22,502 bases of DNA from a bacterium (GCA_030652805.1 JAUSPT010000083.1:1-22502); one strand, 5' to 3'; counted from the stretch's first letter, positions 1 through 9,772 are shown. The notes: generated by a model not told the origin, from the letters alone. Numbers and translations are program-made.

Positions 1-49
1 ACCACAGTTACCACAATACTGCTGTATTTTATATATCTCTTCTTTTCAA

Positions 50-79
50 CCCCCAAACCCCCATTCTTGGGGGCTTTTT
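50..79 (+). terminator. Rho-independent terminator of an upstream gene
   Basis: Two runs of five C (50-54 and 58-62) precede one run of five G (69-73). The near stem pairs CCCCCA at 58-63 with TGGGGG at 68-73 around a 4-nt loop; the far C run gives an alternative stem with 67-73. A T tract (75-79) follows one base after the stem. This is the classic intrinsic terminator layout for plus-strand transcription. It separates ppdK from whatever lies to the left. No plus-strand frame has a stop before the hairpin inside the window, so the upstream gene probably ends outside it. Confidence 0.8.
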
Positions 80-82
80 AGG

Positions 83-129
83 TGTGCACTTTTAAAACTT
101 AAATCGCTTAAAAACTGTGCACTTTTAAA
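83..129. repeat. Pair of 14-bp direct repeats, 33-bp period
   Basis: The 14-mer TGTGCACTTTTAAA occurs at 83-96 and again, identically, at 116-129. The start-to-start distance is 33 bp, close to three helical turns. Each copy contains the palindrome GTGCAC. The repeats lie between the upstream terminator and the proposed ppdK promoter. They could be paired binding sites for a regulator, or the relic of a mobile-element end with internal repeats (IS21-type ends have such repeats). No transposase gene or second end is visible, so neither reading is established. Confidence 0.55.
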
Positions 130-157
130 TTTTAACTGACAGATAATAATTTAGCTG

Positions 158-186
158 TTGAAAGTCACCCGTGTTTATGCTAATTT
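158..186 (+). promoter_or_regulatory. Probable sigma-70-type promoter for the ppdK operon
   Basis: TTGAAA at 158-163 matches the -35 consensus at five of six positions. A 17-bp spacer follows, ending in TGC (178-180), then TAATTT at 181-186, a weak -10 helped by the extended TG. Transcription would start near 193, leaving about 30 nt before the ppdK ATG. The inverted repeat GCTAA-TT-TTAGC (179-190) covers the -10 element and could be an operator. No CtsR-like tandem GGTCAAA heptads or CIRCE element is visible here, although mcsA, mcsB and clpC lie downstream. Confidence 0.35.
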
Positions 187-223
187 TAGCGGGAAATTTT
201 TCAAATTAATAGGGGAGTAATAT

Positions 224-2896
224 ATGGGAAAATGCGTGTATTTTTTCGGAGATAGGAAAGCTGAGGGAAATACTGGGATGAAGAATCTTTTGGGTGGAAA
301 AGGAGCAAATCTGGCTGAGATGAGTAATCTTGGCATACCTGTTCCTCCCGGATTTACTATTTCTACGGAGATGTGCGATACTTATTATAAGAATAATCGC
401 AATTATCCTTCGGAACTCGAGTCGCAGATGAAGGATGCAATGAGTAAGGTTGAGGGAATAATGGGCGCTAAATTTGGTAATTCTAAAAATCCTCTGCTTG
501 TATCAGTGCGTTCAGGTGCGCGTGTTTCAATGCCGGGAATGATGGATACAATACTCAACCTTGGCCTTAATGACGCAACTATAGAGGGTCTTGTCGTCAG
601 GTCAGGAAATGGTCGTTTTGCATGGGATGCATACAGACGCTTCGTCCAGATGTATGGAGACGTTGTTCTTGGAATGAAGCCCGAGAAGAAAGAGGATGAA
701 GATCCATTTGAGGTAATAATTGAAGAGAAGAAGAAAGAGAAGAATGTTCATTTTGATACTGAGCTTGACGAAGACGACCTAAAGGATCTGGTAGCAAGGT
801 TCAAAACAATGGTTAAAGAGAAGAAAGGCATGGATTTCCCCGATGATCCATGGAAGCAGCTATGGGGAGCCATAGATGCCGTTTTTGGCTCATGGAATAC
901 TGAAAGGGCAATAAAATACAGGAAAATAAATAATATTCCCGGGGACTGGGGCACAGCGGTTAATGTACAGGTAATGGTTTTCGGTAATATGGGTGATGAT
1001 TCTGGAACAGGTGTTGCCTTTACAAGAGATCCCGCAACAGGGGAAAACAAGTTTTATGGAGAGTATCTAATAAATGCGCAAGGTGAAGACGTTGTTGCTG
1101 GTACCAGAACTCCACAGCCTGTAAACGAATCTACGAAAACGTCTTCAGCCCAAAAAACACTTCAAGAAGTGATGCCTGACGCATACAAGACGTTGGAGGG
1201 TATTTACAATAAGCTGGAATCTCACTATAAGGATATGCAGGATATTGAATTTACCATCCAGAAGGGTAAGTTATGGATGCTTCAGACAAGAACAGGAAAA
1301 AGAACAGCAATGGCAGCAATAAGGATTGCTGTTGAAATGGTTGCGGAGGGGTTGATTGATAAAAAAGCAGCAATTAGTAGGGTTGAGCCTGCACAATTGG
1401 ATCAGCTTCTTCATCCAATGTTTGATCCTAAAGCAGAGAAAAAGATCATTGCAAAGGGACTACCAGCTTCTCCAGGAGCTGCTACTGGAAAGGTTGTTTT
1501 TCATGCCGATGATGCAGAAGCTCTAGAGGGAGAAAAAACAGTACTTGTTCGTATTGAGACATCTCCCGAAGATATTGGAGGAATGAACGCAGCACAGGGT
1601 ATACTTACTGCCAGGGGAGGCATGACCTCTCATGCGGCAGTAGTTGCTCGGGGTATGGGAAAGTGTTGTGTGGCAGGTTGTGGTGCAATTAGGATAAATT
1701 ATCAAAGGCAGGAGTTTTCTGTAGGTAACGCTACTGTTAAAAAAGGAGATTGGATTTCTCTTGATGGTTCAACAGGAGAGGTTATGCTTGGTCAGGTTCC
1801 AACAATTCAACCCGAGCTTTCAGAAGACTTTGAGACATTAATGAAATGGGTTGACGAGATTAGAAAACTTGGGGTAAGAACTAATGCTGATACTCCTCAA
1901 GATGCTGAAGTAGCACGAAGATTCGGTGCAGAAGGCATTGGTTTATGCAGGACCGAGCACATGTTCTTTGAAGGAGACAGGATTAAGGCTGTCCGGGAGA
2001 TGATACTCGCAGATGATGTAAGCGGTAGGGAAAAGGCGCTTGCAAAGCTTCTTTCAATGCAGAGGGATGATTTTATAGGTATATTTAAGGCAATGAATGG
2101 TCTGCCGGTTACAATAAGATTACTCGACCCGCCTCTCCATGAGTTTCTGCCTCATGAAGAAGCAAATCAAAAAGAGATGGCTGAAGAGATGGGTGTGTCT
2201 GTGGAAAAGGTAAGGAGCAAGATTGCTTCACTTCACGAATTCAATCCAATGCTTGGGCATAGAGGTTGCCGTCTTGGTGTAACATATCCGGAGATAACCC
2301 GGATGCAGGCAAGAGCCATTTTTGAAGCTGCATGTATTCTTACTAAAGATAAATATAAAGTTATTCCTGAAGTGATGATTCCTCTCATAGGAACAACAGG
2401 TGAATTTAACAATCAGAAGGAAATTGTGGACGCAGTTGCAAAAGAGGTTATGGCGAAATACGGCGTAAACGTAAAGTATTTAGTAGGGACAATGATAGAG
2501 ATTCCAAGAGCATGTATTGTTGCTGATAAGATTGCGCAGAAAGCGGAATTTTTCTCCTTTGGGACGAATGACCTGACACAGATGGCATTCGGCTATAGCC
2601 GCGATGACGCCGGTGCATTTCTTAGCGAATATGTGGAAAAGGGAATTCTCAAAGATGATCCGTTTCAGGTACTGGATCAGGAAGGAGTTGGACAGCTTGT
2701 TAGAATGGGTATTGAAAGAGGAAGAAACTCGAGAGCTGATTTAAAGATCGGCATATGTGGTGAACATGGCGGAGAACCAGAATCTGTGAAATTCTGCCAT
2801 CGTGTAGGTATGAATTATGTTAGCTGCTCTCCATACAGAGTACCTATAGCGCGTCTTGCCGCAGCACATGCAGTATTAGAAGAGGAGAAAAGTTAG
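224..2896 (+). CDS. ppdK: Pyruvate, phosphate dikinase
   Basis: Interconverts pyruvate, ATP and phosphate with phosphoenolpyruvate, AMP and pyrophosphate in the cytoplasm. The 890 residues are close to the usual 870-890. The N-terminal ATP-grasp domain contains [10 protein letters not shown] (about 24-33) and [17 protein letters not shown] (about 93-109). The swivelling phosphohistidine domain has [15 protein letters not shown] with catalytic H470. The C-terminal PEP/pyruvate barrel has [12 protein letters not shown] (571-582) and CGEHGGEP with the catalytic Cys at 845. A charged Lys/Glu-rich stretch at about 152-185 lies in the N-terminal half, where family members vary. AGGGGAG at 211-217, six bases before the ATG, supports this start. 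It is the first gene of the operon and its stop is one base from mcsA. The reaction is reversible, so it can serve glycolysis or gluconeogenesis; the sequence does not say which. Confidence 0.97.
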   Translation: MGKCVYFFGDRKAEGNTGMKNLLGGKGANLAEMSNLGIPVPPGFTISTEMCDTYYKNNRNYPSELESQMKDAMSKVEGIMGAKFGNSKNPLLVSVRSGARVSMPGMMDTILNLGLNDATIEGLVVRSGNGRFAWDAYRRFVQMYGDVVLGMKPEKKEDEDPFEVIIEEKKKEKNVHFDTELDEDDLKDLVARFKTMVKEKKGMDFPDDPWKQLWGAIDAVFGSWNTERAIKYRKINNIPGDWGTAVNVQVMVFGNMGDDSGTGVAFTRDPATGENKFYGEYLINAQGEDVVAGTRTPQPVNESTKTSSAQKTLQEVMPDAYKTLEGIYNKLESHYKDMQDIEFTIQKGKLWMLQTRTGKRTAMAAIRIAVEMVAEGLIDKKAAISRVEPAQLDQLLHPMFDPKAEKKIIAKGLPASPGAATGKVVFHADDAEALEGEKTVLVRIETSPEDIGGMNAAQGILTARGGMTSHAAVVARGMGKCCVAGCGAIRINYQRQEFSVGNATVKKGDWISLDGSTGEVMLGQVPTIQPELSEDFETLMKWVDEIRKLGVRTNADTPQDAEVARRFGAEGIGLCRTEHMFFEGDRIKAVREMILADDVSGREKALAKLLSMQRDDFIGIFKAMNGLPVTIRLLDPPLHEFLPHEEANQKEMAEEMGVSVEKVRSKIASLHEFNPMLGHRGCRLGVTYPEITRMQARAIFEAACILTKDKYKVIPEVMIPLIGTTGEFNNQKEIVDAVAKEVMAKYGVNVKYLVGTMIEIPRACIVADKIAQKAEFFSFGTNDLTQMAFGYSRDDAGAFLSEYVEKGILKDDPFQVLDQEGVGQLVRMGIERGRNSRADLKIGICGEHGGEPESVKFCHRVGMNYVSCSPYRVPIARLAAAHAVLEEEKS

Positions 2897-2897
2897 T

Positions 2898-3395
2898 ATG
2901 CTCTGTCAGATTTGTAATGAACAGGAAGCAACAGTTCATTATACAGAGATTATTAGTAATAAAGTAGCGGAACTGCATCTGTGTGAGGATTGTGCCAGGC
3001 AGAAAGAGATAATAGATCAATCCGGAAATTTTTCCATGGCAGATTTGGTTAAAGGGTTTGCAGGTTTTGTAGGGACAAAAGACGGAGAGGAAAATCTAAA
3101 GTGTGATAATTGCGGTCTTATATTTTCGGATTTTAGAAAGACAGGGCGTTTTGGCTGCAGCAGATGTTATAAAGCGTTTCAAACTGAACTGGAACCGCTA
3201 ATAAAGAGGATTCATGGAAGCACAAAACATGTTGGCAGTGTCGTGCCGCCTAAGCATGCTAAAGAAGTTCAGGCTTTATCAAAGATCGAAAAGTTGAAGA
3301 TAAAAATGGAGGGGGCTATCCAGCAAGAAGCGTTTGAGAGGGCAGCAGAGATTAGAGATCAGATAAGAAAGCTGGAAAAAGGAATTAAGGAATGA
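2898..3395 (+). CDS. mcsA: McsA, zinc-finger activator of the McsB arginine kinase
   Basis: Small cytoplasmic adaptor that activates the protein-arginine kinase McsB in the Firmicutes systems where it has been studied. The 165 residues carry two four-Cys zinc sites: C3-x2-C6 with C29-x2-C32, and C69-x2-C72 with C87-x2-C90. A C-terminal UVR motif (about 128-163, with ERAAEIRDQIRKLE) matches the kind of helix pair also found in ClpC and UvrB. A Shine-Dalgarno (GAGGAG) lies inside the end of ppdK, and the stop overlaps the mcsB start (ATGA), so translation is probably coupled to both neighbours. In Firmicutes ctsR normally precedes this gene; here ppdK takes that place. Confidence 0.93.
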   Translation: MLCQICNEQEATVHYTEIISNKVAELHLCEDCARQKEIIDQSGNFSMADLVKGFAGFVGTKDGEENLKCDNCGLIFSDFRKTGRFGCSRCYKAFQTELEPLIKRIHGSTKHVGSVVPPKHAKEVQALSKIEKLKIKMEGAIQQEAFERAAEIRDQIRKLEKGIKE

Positions 3396-4453
3396 TGCCT
3401 ATTACCAAGTTGGTTGGACAGATTGCCAGTTGGCTGCAAAAAGAAGGTCCTCTATCAGACATAGTTGTAAGCAGCCGAGTAAGACTTGCAAGGAATTATG
3501 ATCTGATACCTTTTCCTCACCGCGCTAATAAGGAGCAGCTCAGAGAAGTAATATCAAAGACAGAGAAAGCTATAAAGAATAGTAAGTATTTAAAGAACAC
3601 CTTAATTATAGATATGTCGGATTTAACAGATATAGATATCCAGTTTCTGGTGGAAAAGCACCTCATAAGTCAGGAGTTCGGAAAGCCAAAATCAGAGCAG
3701 ATATTAGTAGTAAGTGATAGAGAGATAATTAGTATAATGGTTAATGAGGAAGATCATTTGAGGCTTCAATGCATACAGCCCGGTTTGCAACTGTTAGATA
3801 GCTGGAGATTGATTAATCAGGCAACATTAGAGCTTGAATCACAAGTGGAATTTGCCTTTTCTAAGACATGGGGATATCTAACATCGTGTCCTACTAATGT
3901 TGGGACGGGCATGCGAGCCTCGGTTTTGATTCATCTGCCTGCATTAGTAATTACCAAGCAAATAGGAAAGGTCCTGCAAGCGGTTGCTAAGCTGGGTATT
4001 GCAATTAGAGGGCTTTATGGAGAAGGGACTGAAGCATATGGAAATTTCTTTCAAATATCTAATCAGGTTACTCTGGGATATAGCGAGGAGGACATAATAA
4101 ATAATATTGAATCTGTCGTAAAACAAGTTGTTGGTTATGAGGAGAATGCCAGGACACTAATGATAAAAGAAGATAAAAAAGTGATAGAAGATAAGATTTG
4201 GCGTGCGTATGGAACACTTTCAAATGTTAGAATCATTGATTTTCAGGAGACTTTAGACATGTTGTCTCTCCTGAGGTTAGGAATTGGATTGAAGATGATA
4301 GGCAAAATAGATAGAATATTAGTCAATAGAATGTTTATTATTACACAACCAGCGTATCTTCAGAAATTAGAAGGAAGAAAACTAGAGCCTTATGAGCGTG
4401 ATATAGCAAGAGCAAACCTTATCAGGGAAAATTTAGAAAGAAGGGAAAAATAA
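3392..4453 (+). CDS. mcsB: McsB, protein-arginine kinase
   Basis: Phosphorylates arginine side chains of proteins, which marks them for ClpC-ClpP degradation in Bacillus. The fold is that of the ATP:guanido phosphotransferases. Visible motifs are SSRVRLARN (27-35), NEEDHLRLQ (118-126, catalytic acidic residues), CPTNVGTGMR (166-175) and RGLYGEGTEAYGNFFQISNQ (206-225). Near the C terminus RDIARA (336-341) fits the RDxxRA phosphoarginine-binding motif that marks McsB rather than creatine/arginine kinases. The 353 residues are typical, and no N-terminal domain of animal-type phosphagen kinases is present. The start overlaps the mcsA stop; the adjacent second Met at 3395 is an equally possible start. 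Confidence 0.95.
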   Translation: MMPITKLVGQIASWLQKEGPLSDIVVSSRVRLARNYDLIPFPHRANKEQLREVISKTEKAIKNSKYLKNTLIIDMSDLTDIDIQFLVEKHLISQEFGKPKSEQILVVSDREIISIMVNEEDHLRLQCIQPGLQLLDSWRLINQATLELESQVEFAFSKTWGYLTSCPTNVGTGMRASVLIHLPALVITKQIGKVLQAVAKLGIAIRGLYGEGTEAYGNFFQISNQVTLGYSEEDIINNIESVVKQVVGYEENARTLMIKEDKKVIEDKIWRAYGTLSNVRIIDFQETLDMLSLLRLGIGLKMIGKIDRILVNRMFIITQPAYLQKLEGRKLEPYERDIARANLIRENLERREK

Positions 4454-4455
4454 AG

Positions 4456-6927
4456 ATGTTTAATAGATTTACTGAAAGAGCAAAACGTGTGGTTATGATG
4501 GCAAAGGAAGAAGCTACTCGCATGAATCATCCACAGGTTGGAACAGAGCATATTTTACTTGGTCTTCTTAGAGTGGGTAGTGGAGTAGCTCTAGCAGTAA
4601 TTGAAAAATTGGGTATAGATTCAAAAAAGATAAGAGTAGAAATAGAGAAAAAAGCACAAACAGGTTCTCCTATATTAATACTTGGAGAGATGCCTTTAAG
4701 TCCACAAGCTAAAAGAGTTCTAGAGTTTGCGATGGAAGAAGCATCCGCACTTGAACATAATTATGTTGGGACAGAACATATATTTCTGGGATTAATTCGT
4801 GAAAAAGAGGGAATTGCGGCTCAGGTTCTTGAACAAATGGGACTTAATTTAGAAAAGGTGAGAGCTGAAATAATGGGCCTTCTCGGCGGCGAGCCTTTAG
4901 GCACAACAGCCGCTCATGCAGGATCAGGGGGGGCTGAAGCAAAGACTAAGACACCAGCGCTTGATGCATTTGGCACTAATCTCACAAAACTTGCAATTGA
5001 CGGAAAGCTTGATCCTGTTATAGGGAGAAAGGATGAAATAGAGAGAGTAATTCATGTATTAAGCAGGAGGAAAAAGAATAATCCTGTTCTTTTAGGAGAT
5101 GCGGGAGTTGGTAAAACAGCCATTGTAGAAGGATTGGGCCAGCAAATAGTTGCTGGGAATGTTCCTGATTCCATTAAAGGGAGAAGGCTTATAACCCTTG
5201 ATTTAGCTTCCATGGTTGCCGGGACAAAGTATCGCGGGCAATTTGAAGAAAGAATTAAAGCTGTTATGTCAGAGATAAAAAAATCAGATGATGTGATATT
5301 GTTTATTGATGAAATACATAATTTAGTAGGTGCAGGTGCTGCAGAAGGCGCAATAGATGCTTCCAGTATACTGAAGCCTGCGTTAGCCAGAGGCGATATT
5401 CAGTGTATTGGAGCAACAACTGTAGATGAATACAGAAAATACATTGAAAAGGATGCTGCTCTAGAAAGGCGTTTTCAAACGATTATGGTTGAAGCTCCGT
5501 CTGTAAAGGAAACGATAGAGATATTAAAGGGACTAAGAGATAAATATGAAGCGTATCATAGAGTAAGGATACTAGATGAAGCACTTGAGGCTGCAGCAAA
5601 ACTGTCTGATCGTTATATAACTGATAGATTTTTGCCAGATAAGGCAATAGATGTCATAGATGAAGCTGGTGCAAAGGTTCGGCTATCAGTCACCACTGCG
5701 CCTTTGGATGTAAAAAAACTTGAAAAGCAGCTAGATGAAGTTAGAAAAGAAAAGGAATCAGCTGTCAAAACGCAGGATTTTGAAAAAGCAGCGCAATTAA
5801 GGGATCAAGAGAAAAAGCTGAAGGCTGAGCTCTCTAACCAGCAGAAAGACTGGAACCAGTCAAATAAAAAGGCGTCTGCTGTAGTAACTACTGAGGTGAT
5901 TGCAGAGATTGTGTCCAAGTGGACAGGAGTACCGGTTCAGAGACTTCAGGAAGCAGAGGCTAAAAAGCTTCTCAAGATGGAAGAGGCTCTGCATAAGCGT
6001 ATTATCGGACAGGATGAACCAATAGAATCAATCAGCAGAGCAATAAGACGTTCACGATCAGGACTAAAAGATCCAAAAAGACCTGTTGGCTCATTTATTT
6101 TTCTGGGACCTACAGGAGTAGGAAAAACTGAGCTTGCAAAGACACTGGCGGAGTTTTTATTTGGTGATAGAGATGCTCTTATACGTCTTGATATGTCAGA
6201 GTACATGGAGAAATTTGCTGTATCAAGACTTATTGGGGCCCCTCCAGGATATGTGGGCTATGAAGAAGGCGGACAGCTTACTGAAAAGGTAAGAAGGAGG
6301 CCATACTCTGTGGTTCTTCTTGATGAGATAGAAAAGGCGCATCCTGATGTTTTTAATATACTCTTGCAGGTATTTGATGATGGCAGGTTGACAGACAGTT
6401 TGAACCATACTGTGGATTTTAGAAATACAGTATTAATTATGACATCAAACATTGGCACGCGCGATATAAAGCGCGGATCTTTAGGATTTCGCTCTTCAGA
6501 TGAGAAACTGACGTATGAGAAAACTAAGTCCAAGCTTATGAGTGAAGTTAAACAGGTGTTCAGACCGGAGTTTCTTAATAGGTTAGACGAAGTAATAGTG
6601 TTTCATGAACTCACTAAAGATGAATTAAAAAAGATAGTGGATTTGATGTTAAGCGATGTATATTCACGCCTCGAATCAGATAGAATAAAATTACATATTG
6701 CTTCTCAGGTGAAAGATTTTCTTATTGAAAAAGGCTATGATCCTGTTTATGGAGCAAGGCCTCTCCAAAGAGCTATACAGCGTTATATTGAAGACCCTCT
6801 CTCTGAAGAAATGTTAAGAAATAAAATTTCCAAAGGCTCTATAATAGAGGTTGTTCAAAAGGGAGACAAATTAGATTTTAATATAAAAAAACGAGAAGCT
6901 GCTAAAAACACAAGGAACAAAGGATAA
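4456..6927 (+). CDS. clpC: ClpC, AAA+ unfoldase of the Clp protease
   Basis: Hexameric ATP-driven unfoldase that feeds substrates to ClpP, here expected to take arginine-phosphorylated proteins. The N domain has two Clp_N repeats, each with a VGTEHI motif (about 28-33 and 104-109). The glutamates E31 and E107 correspond to the pArg-pocket residues E32 and E106 of Bacillus ClpC. AAA-1 has Walker A GDAGVGKT (214-221), Walker B ILFIDE (281-286) and the RR finger (338-339). The middle domain holds a UVR motif (about 432-460). AAA-2 has Walker A GPTGVGKT (551-558), Walker B VVLLDE (619-624) and sensor FLNRLDE (706-712). Length 823 is close to the Bacillus protein. It follows mcsB after 2 bp and its TAA overlaps the bamA ATG. 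clpP is not in the window. Confidence 0.97.
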   Translation: MFNRFTERAKRVVMMAKEEATRMNHPQVGTEHILLGLLRVGSGVALAVIEKLGIDSKKIRVEIEKKAQTGSPILILGEMPLSPQAKRVLEFAMEEASALEHNYVGTEHIFLGLIREKEGIAAQVLEQMGLNLEKVRAEIMGLLGGEPLGTTAAHAGSGGAEAKTKTPALDAFGTNLTKLAIDGKLDPVIGRKDEIERVIHVLSRRKKNNPVLLGDAGVGKTAIVEGLGQQIVAGNVPDSIKGRRLITLDLASMVAGTKYRGQFEERIKAVMSEIKKSDDVILFIDEIHNLVGAGAAEGAIDASSILKPALARGDIQCIGATTVDEYRKYIEKDAALERRFQTIMVEAPSVKETIEILKGLRDKYEAYHRVRILDEALEAAAKLSDRYITDRFLPDKAIDVIDEAGAKVRLSVTTAPLDVKKLEKQLDEVRKEKESAVKTQDFEKAAQLRDQEKKLKAELSNQQKDWNQSNKKASAVVTTEVIAEIVSKWTGVPVQRLQEAEAKKLLKMEEALHKRIIGQDEPIESISRAIRRSRSGLKDPKRPVGSFIFLGPTGVGKTELAKTLAEFLFGDRDALIRLDMSEYMEKFAVSRLIGAPPGYVGYEEGGQLTEKVRRRPYSVVLLDEIEKAHPDVFNILLQVFDDGRLTDSLNHTVDFRNTVLIMTSNIGTRDIKRGSLGFRSSDEKLTYEKTKSKLMSEVKQVFRPEFLNRLDEVIVFHELTKDELKKIVDLMLSDVYSRLESDRIKLHIASQVKDFLIEKGYDPVYGARPLQRAIQRYIEDPLSEEMLRNKISKGSIIEVVQKGDKLDFNIKKREAAKNTRNKG

Positions 6928-9233
6928 TGGCAAAAAAACGTTACGCAAGTATTTTACTCTTTCTCTTTATTTTCTTTTTCACACTCTGCGTCTCTGAGGT
7001 AGGTGCTGAGCAGGCTTCTAAGGATGTAAAAAAAGTGACCAAAGTAAGTGTGAAAGGGAATAGCAGAATAAGCACTTCCACTATTCTGAGCAGAATAGAA
7101 ACCAAGGAAGGAATGCCGTTTTTGCAGGGAGTAGTGAGCGCGGATATTGAAAGGCTGTATGAGCTTGGACATTTTCAGGATATAACTGTAGATGCTTCTG
7201 AGTTTCTTGGAGGGCTGAACATTACTTTTACTGTTCAGGAGAGACCTGCTATTGAGAAAATTGTGGTATTGGGCAATAAAAAATTAAAGCTAAAAAAGAT
7301 AAAAAGCATTATGTCTATTGTCATTGGAGATACATATAATGAGAAGCGTCTAAAGGGGAATGAGGAATCCATATATGAACTGTACAAAAACGATGGATAT
7401 TATGCAGCTGTTATTAGTCATACTGTCGAGGAGAAGGAGCCCGGCAAAGTTGTTGTCAATATCAACATAAAAGAGGGGAAGAAAGTAAGGATAAAAAAGA
7501 TTGTTTTTGATGGAAATAGCCATTTCAGTAACTGGAAGCTAAAGAGACAAATAGTAACGAAAAAGTCCAGATTAAAATGGTTTCCAAAGGGATATTATGA
7601 TCCTGATAAATTAAAAGAAGACATAAAGCGACTCAAACTTTATTACGATAAAGCCGGGTATATAAAAGCTGAGATAAAAGAAGCAGACATAACCTTTAAT
7701 GAGGCAAAAACTAAGATGCATATAAGAATTCCTATTAGTGAAAATTATAGGTATTTCACAAACAAAATCATTATAGCTGGCAATAAGAGTTTCCCTCCTC
7801 AGGAGATTATCAATATATTGGATATGAAAAAAGGCGATGCTTTTAGTGAATACGGAGTTTCTAAGGATATTTATAATATACGAATGTTTTACGGAGAGAG
7901 AGGCTATATAGATGCTTATGTGAATCCAGAAACACAGATTAACGATAAGGATAGAACAGTTGATGCAGTGTATAATATATATGAAGGGAATATTAACTAT
8001 GTTCGTCATATTATTATCAAAGGGAATCTGGAAACAAAGGACAAGGTTATTCGCAGAGAAGTAAGAATAAAGCCAGGAGAAAAGTTTGATACAAAAAAGG
8101 TTAAGCGAAGCAGGGAAAGGTTAATGAATCTAGGTTATTTCTCAATGGTAAATTTTTCTGATGAGAAAGCAGAAGAAACAAATTTAAGGGACTTGATTTG
8201 TGATGTAGAAGAAAAAAAGACAGGCAGTTTCTCCTTTGGCGGTGGATACAGCACAGTGGAGAATGCAATAGGATTTATAGAGCTTAGACAGAATAATTTC
8301 GATATCAAGAACTTTCCGAGTTTTTCAGGCGGGGGCCAGTATGCCAGTATCCGGGCTGATATAAGCGCAAGGCGGCAGAATTTTGTCCTGAGCTTTACAG
8401 AGCCGTGGTTTATGGATAAGCCTCTTTCCGCAGGGTTTGATCTATATAATAAAACCTATTATCAAGAAGAATGGGCAGAAACTAAAACCGGCGGGGATAT
8501 AAGAGTTGGACGTTCCATTACAGAATATACGCGAGGCTCCCTTACATATAAATGCGAGAATGTAGATGTAGGCGACTTAACAGATGATGCTCCTGATGTA
8601 GTAGCGGATGATGAAGGATCAGCAACTATCAGCAGTATAACAGCTAGGATAAAAAATGATCATAGAGATAACATTTTTGATCCGACTAAAGGTTATCTAA
8701 ATGTAGTGTCTGTAGAGTGTGCTGGCGGTCCTTTTCTTGGAGATAAGGATTTTTATAAAGTAACTGGCAGCACAAGCTGGTATTTCCCGGCAACAAATAA
8801 ATCTGTGTTTAATGTTCGTTTCAGAGCGGGACTGGTTGATGATTATGGAAGCACAGAACAGGTTCCAGTTTATGAACGATTTTATATAGGAGGACCAAGC
8901 ACAGTTCGAGGATATGATTACAGCAGTATAGGGCCTAAAGACGAAGATGTTAATGTTGGTGGAAATTCGATGTTAGTTGGTAATCTGGAGTACTCATATC
9001 TTTTGGTAGATACAACAGATACCCCGACCAAAAGCCCTATGAAGATCAGAGGTTTGGTGTTCTATGATGCTGGAAATGCATGGAAAAACGCAGGCGGTTT
9101 CTCAAGTTCTGTGAAAACAAGCATAGGGACAGGGATAAGAATACTTATACCTATACCTGTTACATTATTTTATGGATATGGGATAGACAGGCATAAAGGT
9201 AGATTTGACATTTCCATATCGTATAGTTTCTAG
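6927..9233 (+). CDS. bamA: BamA, outer-membrane protein assembly factor
   Basis: Omp85-family barrel that inserts beta-barrel proteins into the outer membrane. A signal peptide (about 1-27, cleavage near VGA-EQ) is followed by five POTRA domains, by my reading about 36-105, 106-183, 186-272, 274-354 and 357-429. The barrel then runs from about 433 to 768. It carries the conserved loop-6 motif VRGYDY (660-665) and ends in phenylalanine, as expected of a barrel insertion signal. The 768 residues are close to other BamA proteins. The start overlaps the clpC stop by one base (TAATG), with an AAGGA sequence upstream. This gene is strong evidence that the organism has an outer membrane. Other Bam lipoproteins are not seen in the window. 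Confidence 0.96.
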   Translation: MAKKRYASILLFLFIFFFTLCVSEVGAEQASKDVKKVTKVSVKGNSRISTSTILSRIETKEGMPFLQGVVSADIERLYELGHFQDITVDASEFLGGLNITFTVQERPAIEKIVVLGNKKLKLKKIKSIMSIVIGDTYNEKRLKGNEESIYELYKNDGYYAAVISHTVEEKEPGKVVVNINIKEGKKVRIKKIVFDGNSHFSNWKLKRQIVTKKSRLKWFPKGYYDPDKLKEDIKRLKLYYDKAGYIKAEIKEADITFNEAKTKMHIRIPISENYRYFTNKIIIAGNKSFPPQEIINILDMKKGDAFSEYGVSKDIYNIRMFYGERGYIDAYVNPETQINDKDRTVDAVYNIYEGNINYVRHIIIKGNLETKDKVIRREVRIKPGEKFDTKKVKRSRERLMNLGYFSMVNFSDEKAEETNLRDLICDVEEKKTGSFSFGGGYSTVENAIGFIELRQNNFDIKNFPSFSGGGQYASIRADISARRQNFVLSFTEPWFMDKPLSAGFDLYNKTYYQEEWAETKTGGDIRVGRSITEYTRGSLTYKCENVDVGDLTDDAPDVVADDEGSATISSITARIKNDHRDNIFDPTKGYLNVVSVECAGGPFLGDKDFYKVTGSTSWYFPATNKSVFNVRFRAGLVDDYGSTEQVPVYERFYIGGPSTVRGYDYSSIGPKDEDVNVGGNSMLVGNLEYSYLLVDTTDTPTKSPMKIRGLVFYDAGNAWKNAGGFSSSVKTSIGTGIRILIPIPVTLFYGYGIDRHKGRFDISISYSF

Positions 9234-9244
9234 GAGAAGTGTAA

Positions 9245-9772
9245 ATGAAACACGTTAAATATTTGCTAGTTTTTATATTTTCTTTCTTCTTCCTATCTTC
9301 AACCTGTTATGCAGCAGATGAGCTAAAGATAGGTTATGTAAATTTCTCTGTGCTGTTTGAGGGTTATTATAAGACCAAGAAAGCAGAGGCGGAATTGAAG
9401 GAGGAAGCGGATAAGAAAGAAGAAAAGATAAAAGAAATTCGAGAGGAGATTAATAATATTCAGAAGAAGCTGGGATCAGGCGTGTTAAAGCAAGAGGAAA
9501 AAGATAAACAGAAAGGAGTTCTCGAACAAAAGGCTCTTCAATTGAATAGAGTTATTAGAGAAAGCAAAAGAGAATTGGAGGTTAAGAGAGAAAAAGCCAT
9601 TAGGGGAATTATAAAGGACATAGAGGCTGTGATCAGAGAATATTCAGAAAAAAGTGGATATACTCTGGTAATGGGGAATCGCGATCTACTATATGTAGAT
9701 AAAAAATTGGACATTACTAAACATATAGAAGATTTATTGAAGAAAAAAGAAATAAAGGAAAGCAGAAAATAA
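9245..9772 (+). CDS. Skp/OmpH-family periplasmic chaperone
   Basis: Periplasmic holdase expected to escort unfolded outer-membrane proteins to BamA. The 175 residues start with a signal peptide (Lys-containing start, hydrophobic run to residue 19, cleavage near CYA-A at 23/24). The mature start KIGYVNFSVLFEGY is typical of OmpH. A highly charged, coiled-coil-prone region (about 45-130, Lys/Glu-rich) would form the tentacle helices. The closing segment YTLVMGNRDLLYVDKKLDITKHI matches the family's beta-strand region. Its SD (AGGAG, 9232-9236) overlaps the bamA stop. The bamA-skp order is widely conserved; lpxD often follows but is absent here. Confidence 0.9.
   Translation: MKHVKYLLVFIFSFFFLSSTCYAADELKIGYVNFSVLFEGYYKTKKAEAELKEEADKKEEKIKEIREEINNIQKKLGSGVLKQEEKDKQKGVLEQKALQLNRVIRESKRELEVKREKAIRGIIKDIEAVIREYSEKSGYTLVMGNRDLLYVDKKLDITKHIEDLLKKKEIKESRK

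Noticed and set aside
1-49. 3' end of an upstream plus-strand gene
   Set aside because: All three plus frames are open across this short piece and none gives a recognisable protein, so no coding call can be supported.
158-170. Possible CtsR operator near GAAAGTCA upstream of ppdK
   Set aside because: CtsR sites are tandem heptads (GGTCAAA-type). Only one loosely similar piece is present and no second heptad follows.
7611-8009. 132-codon open frame on the minus strand inside bamA
   Set aside because: It lies antisense to well-conserved POTRA coding sequence, has Ile/Cys/Tyr-rich low-information content and no SD or homology that I recognise.
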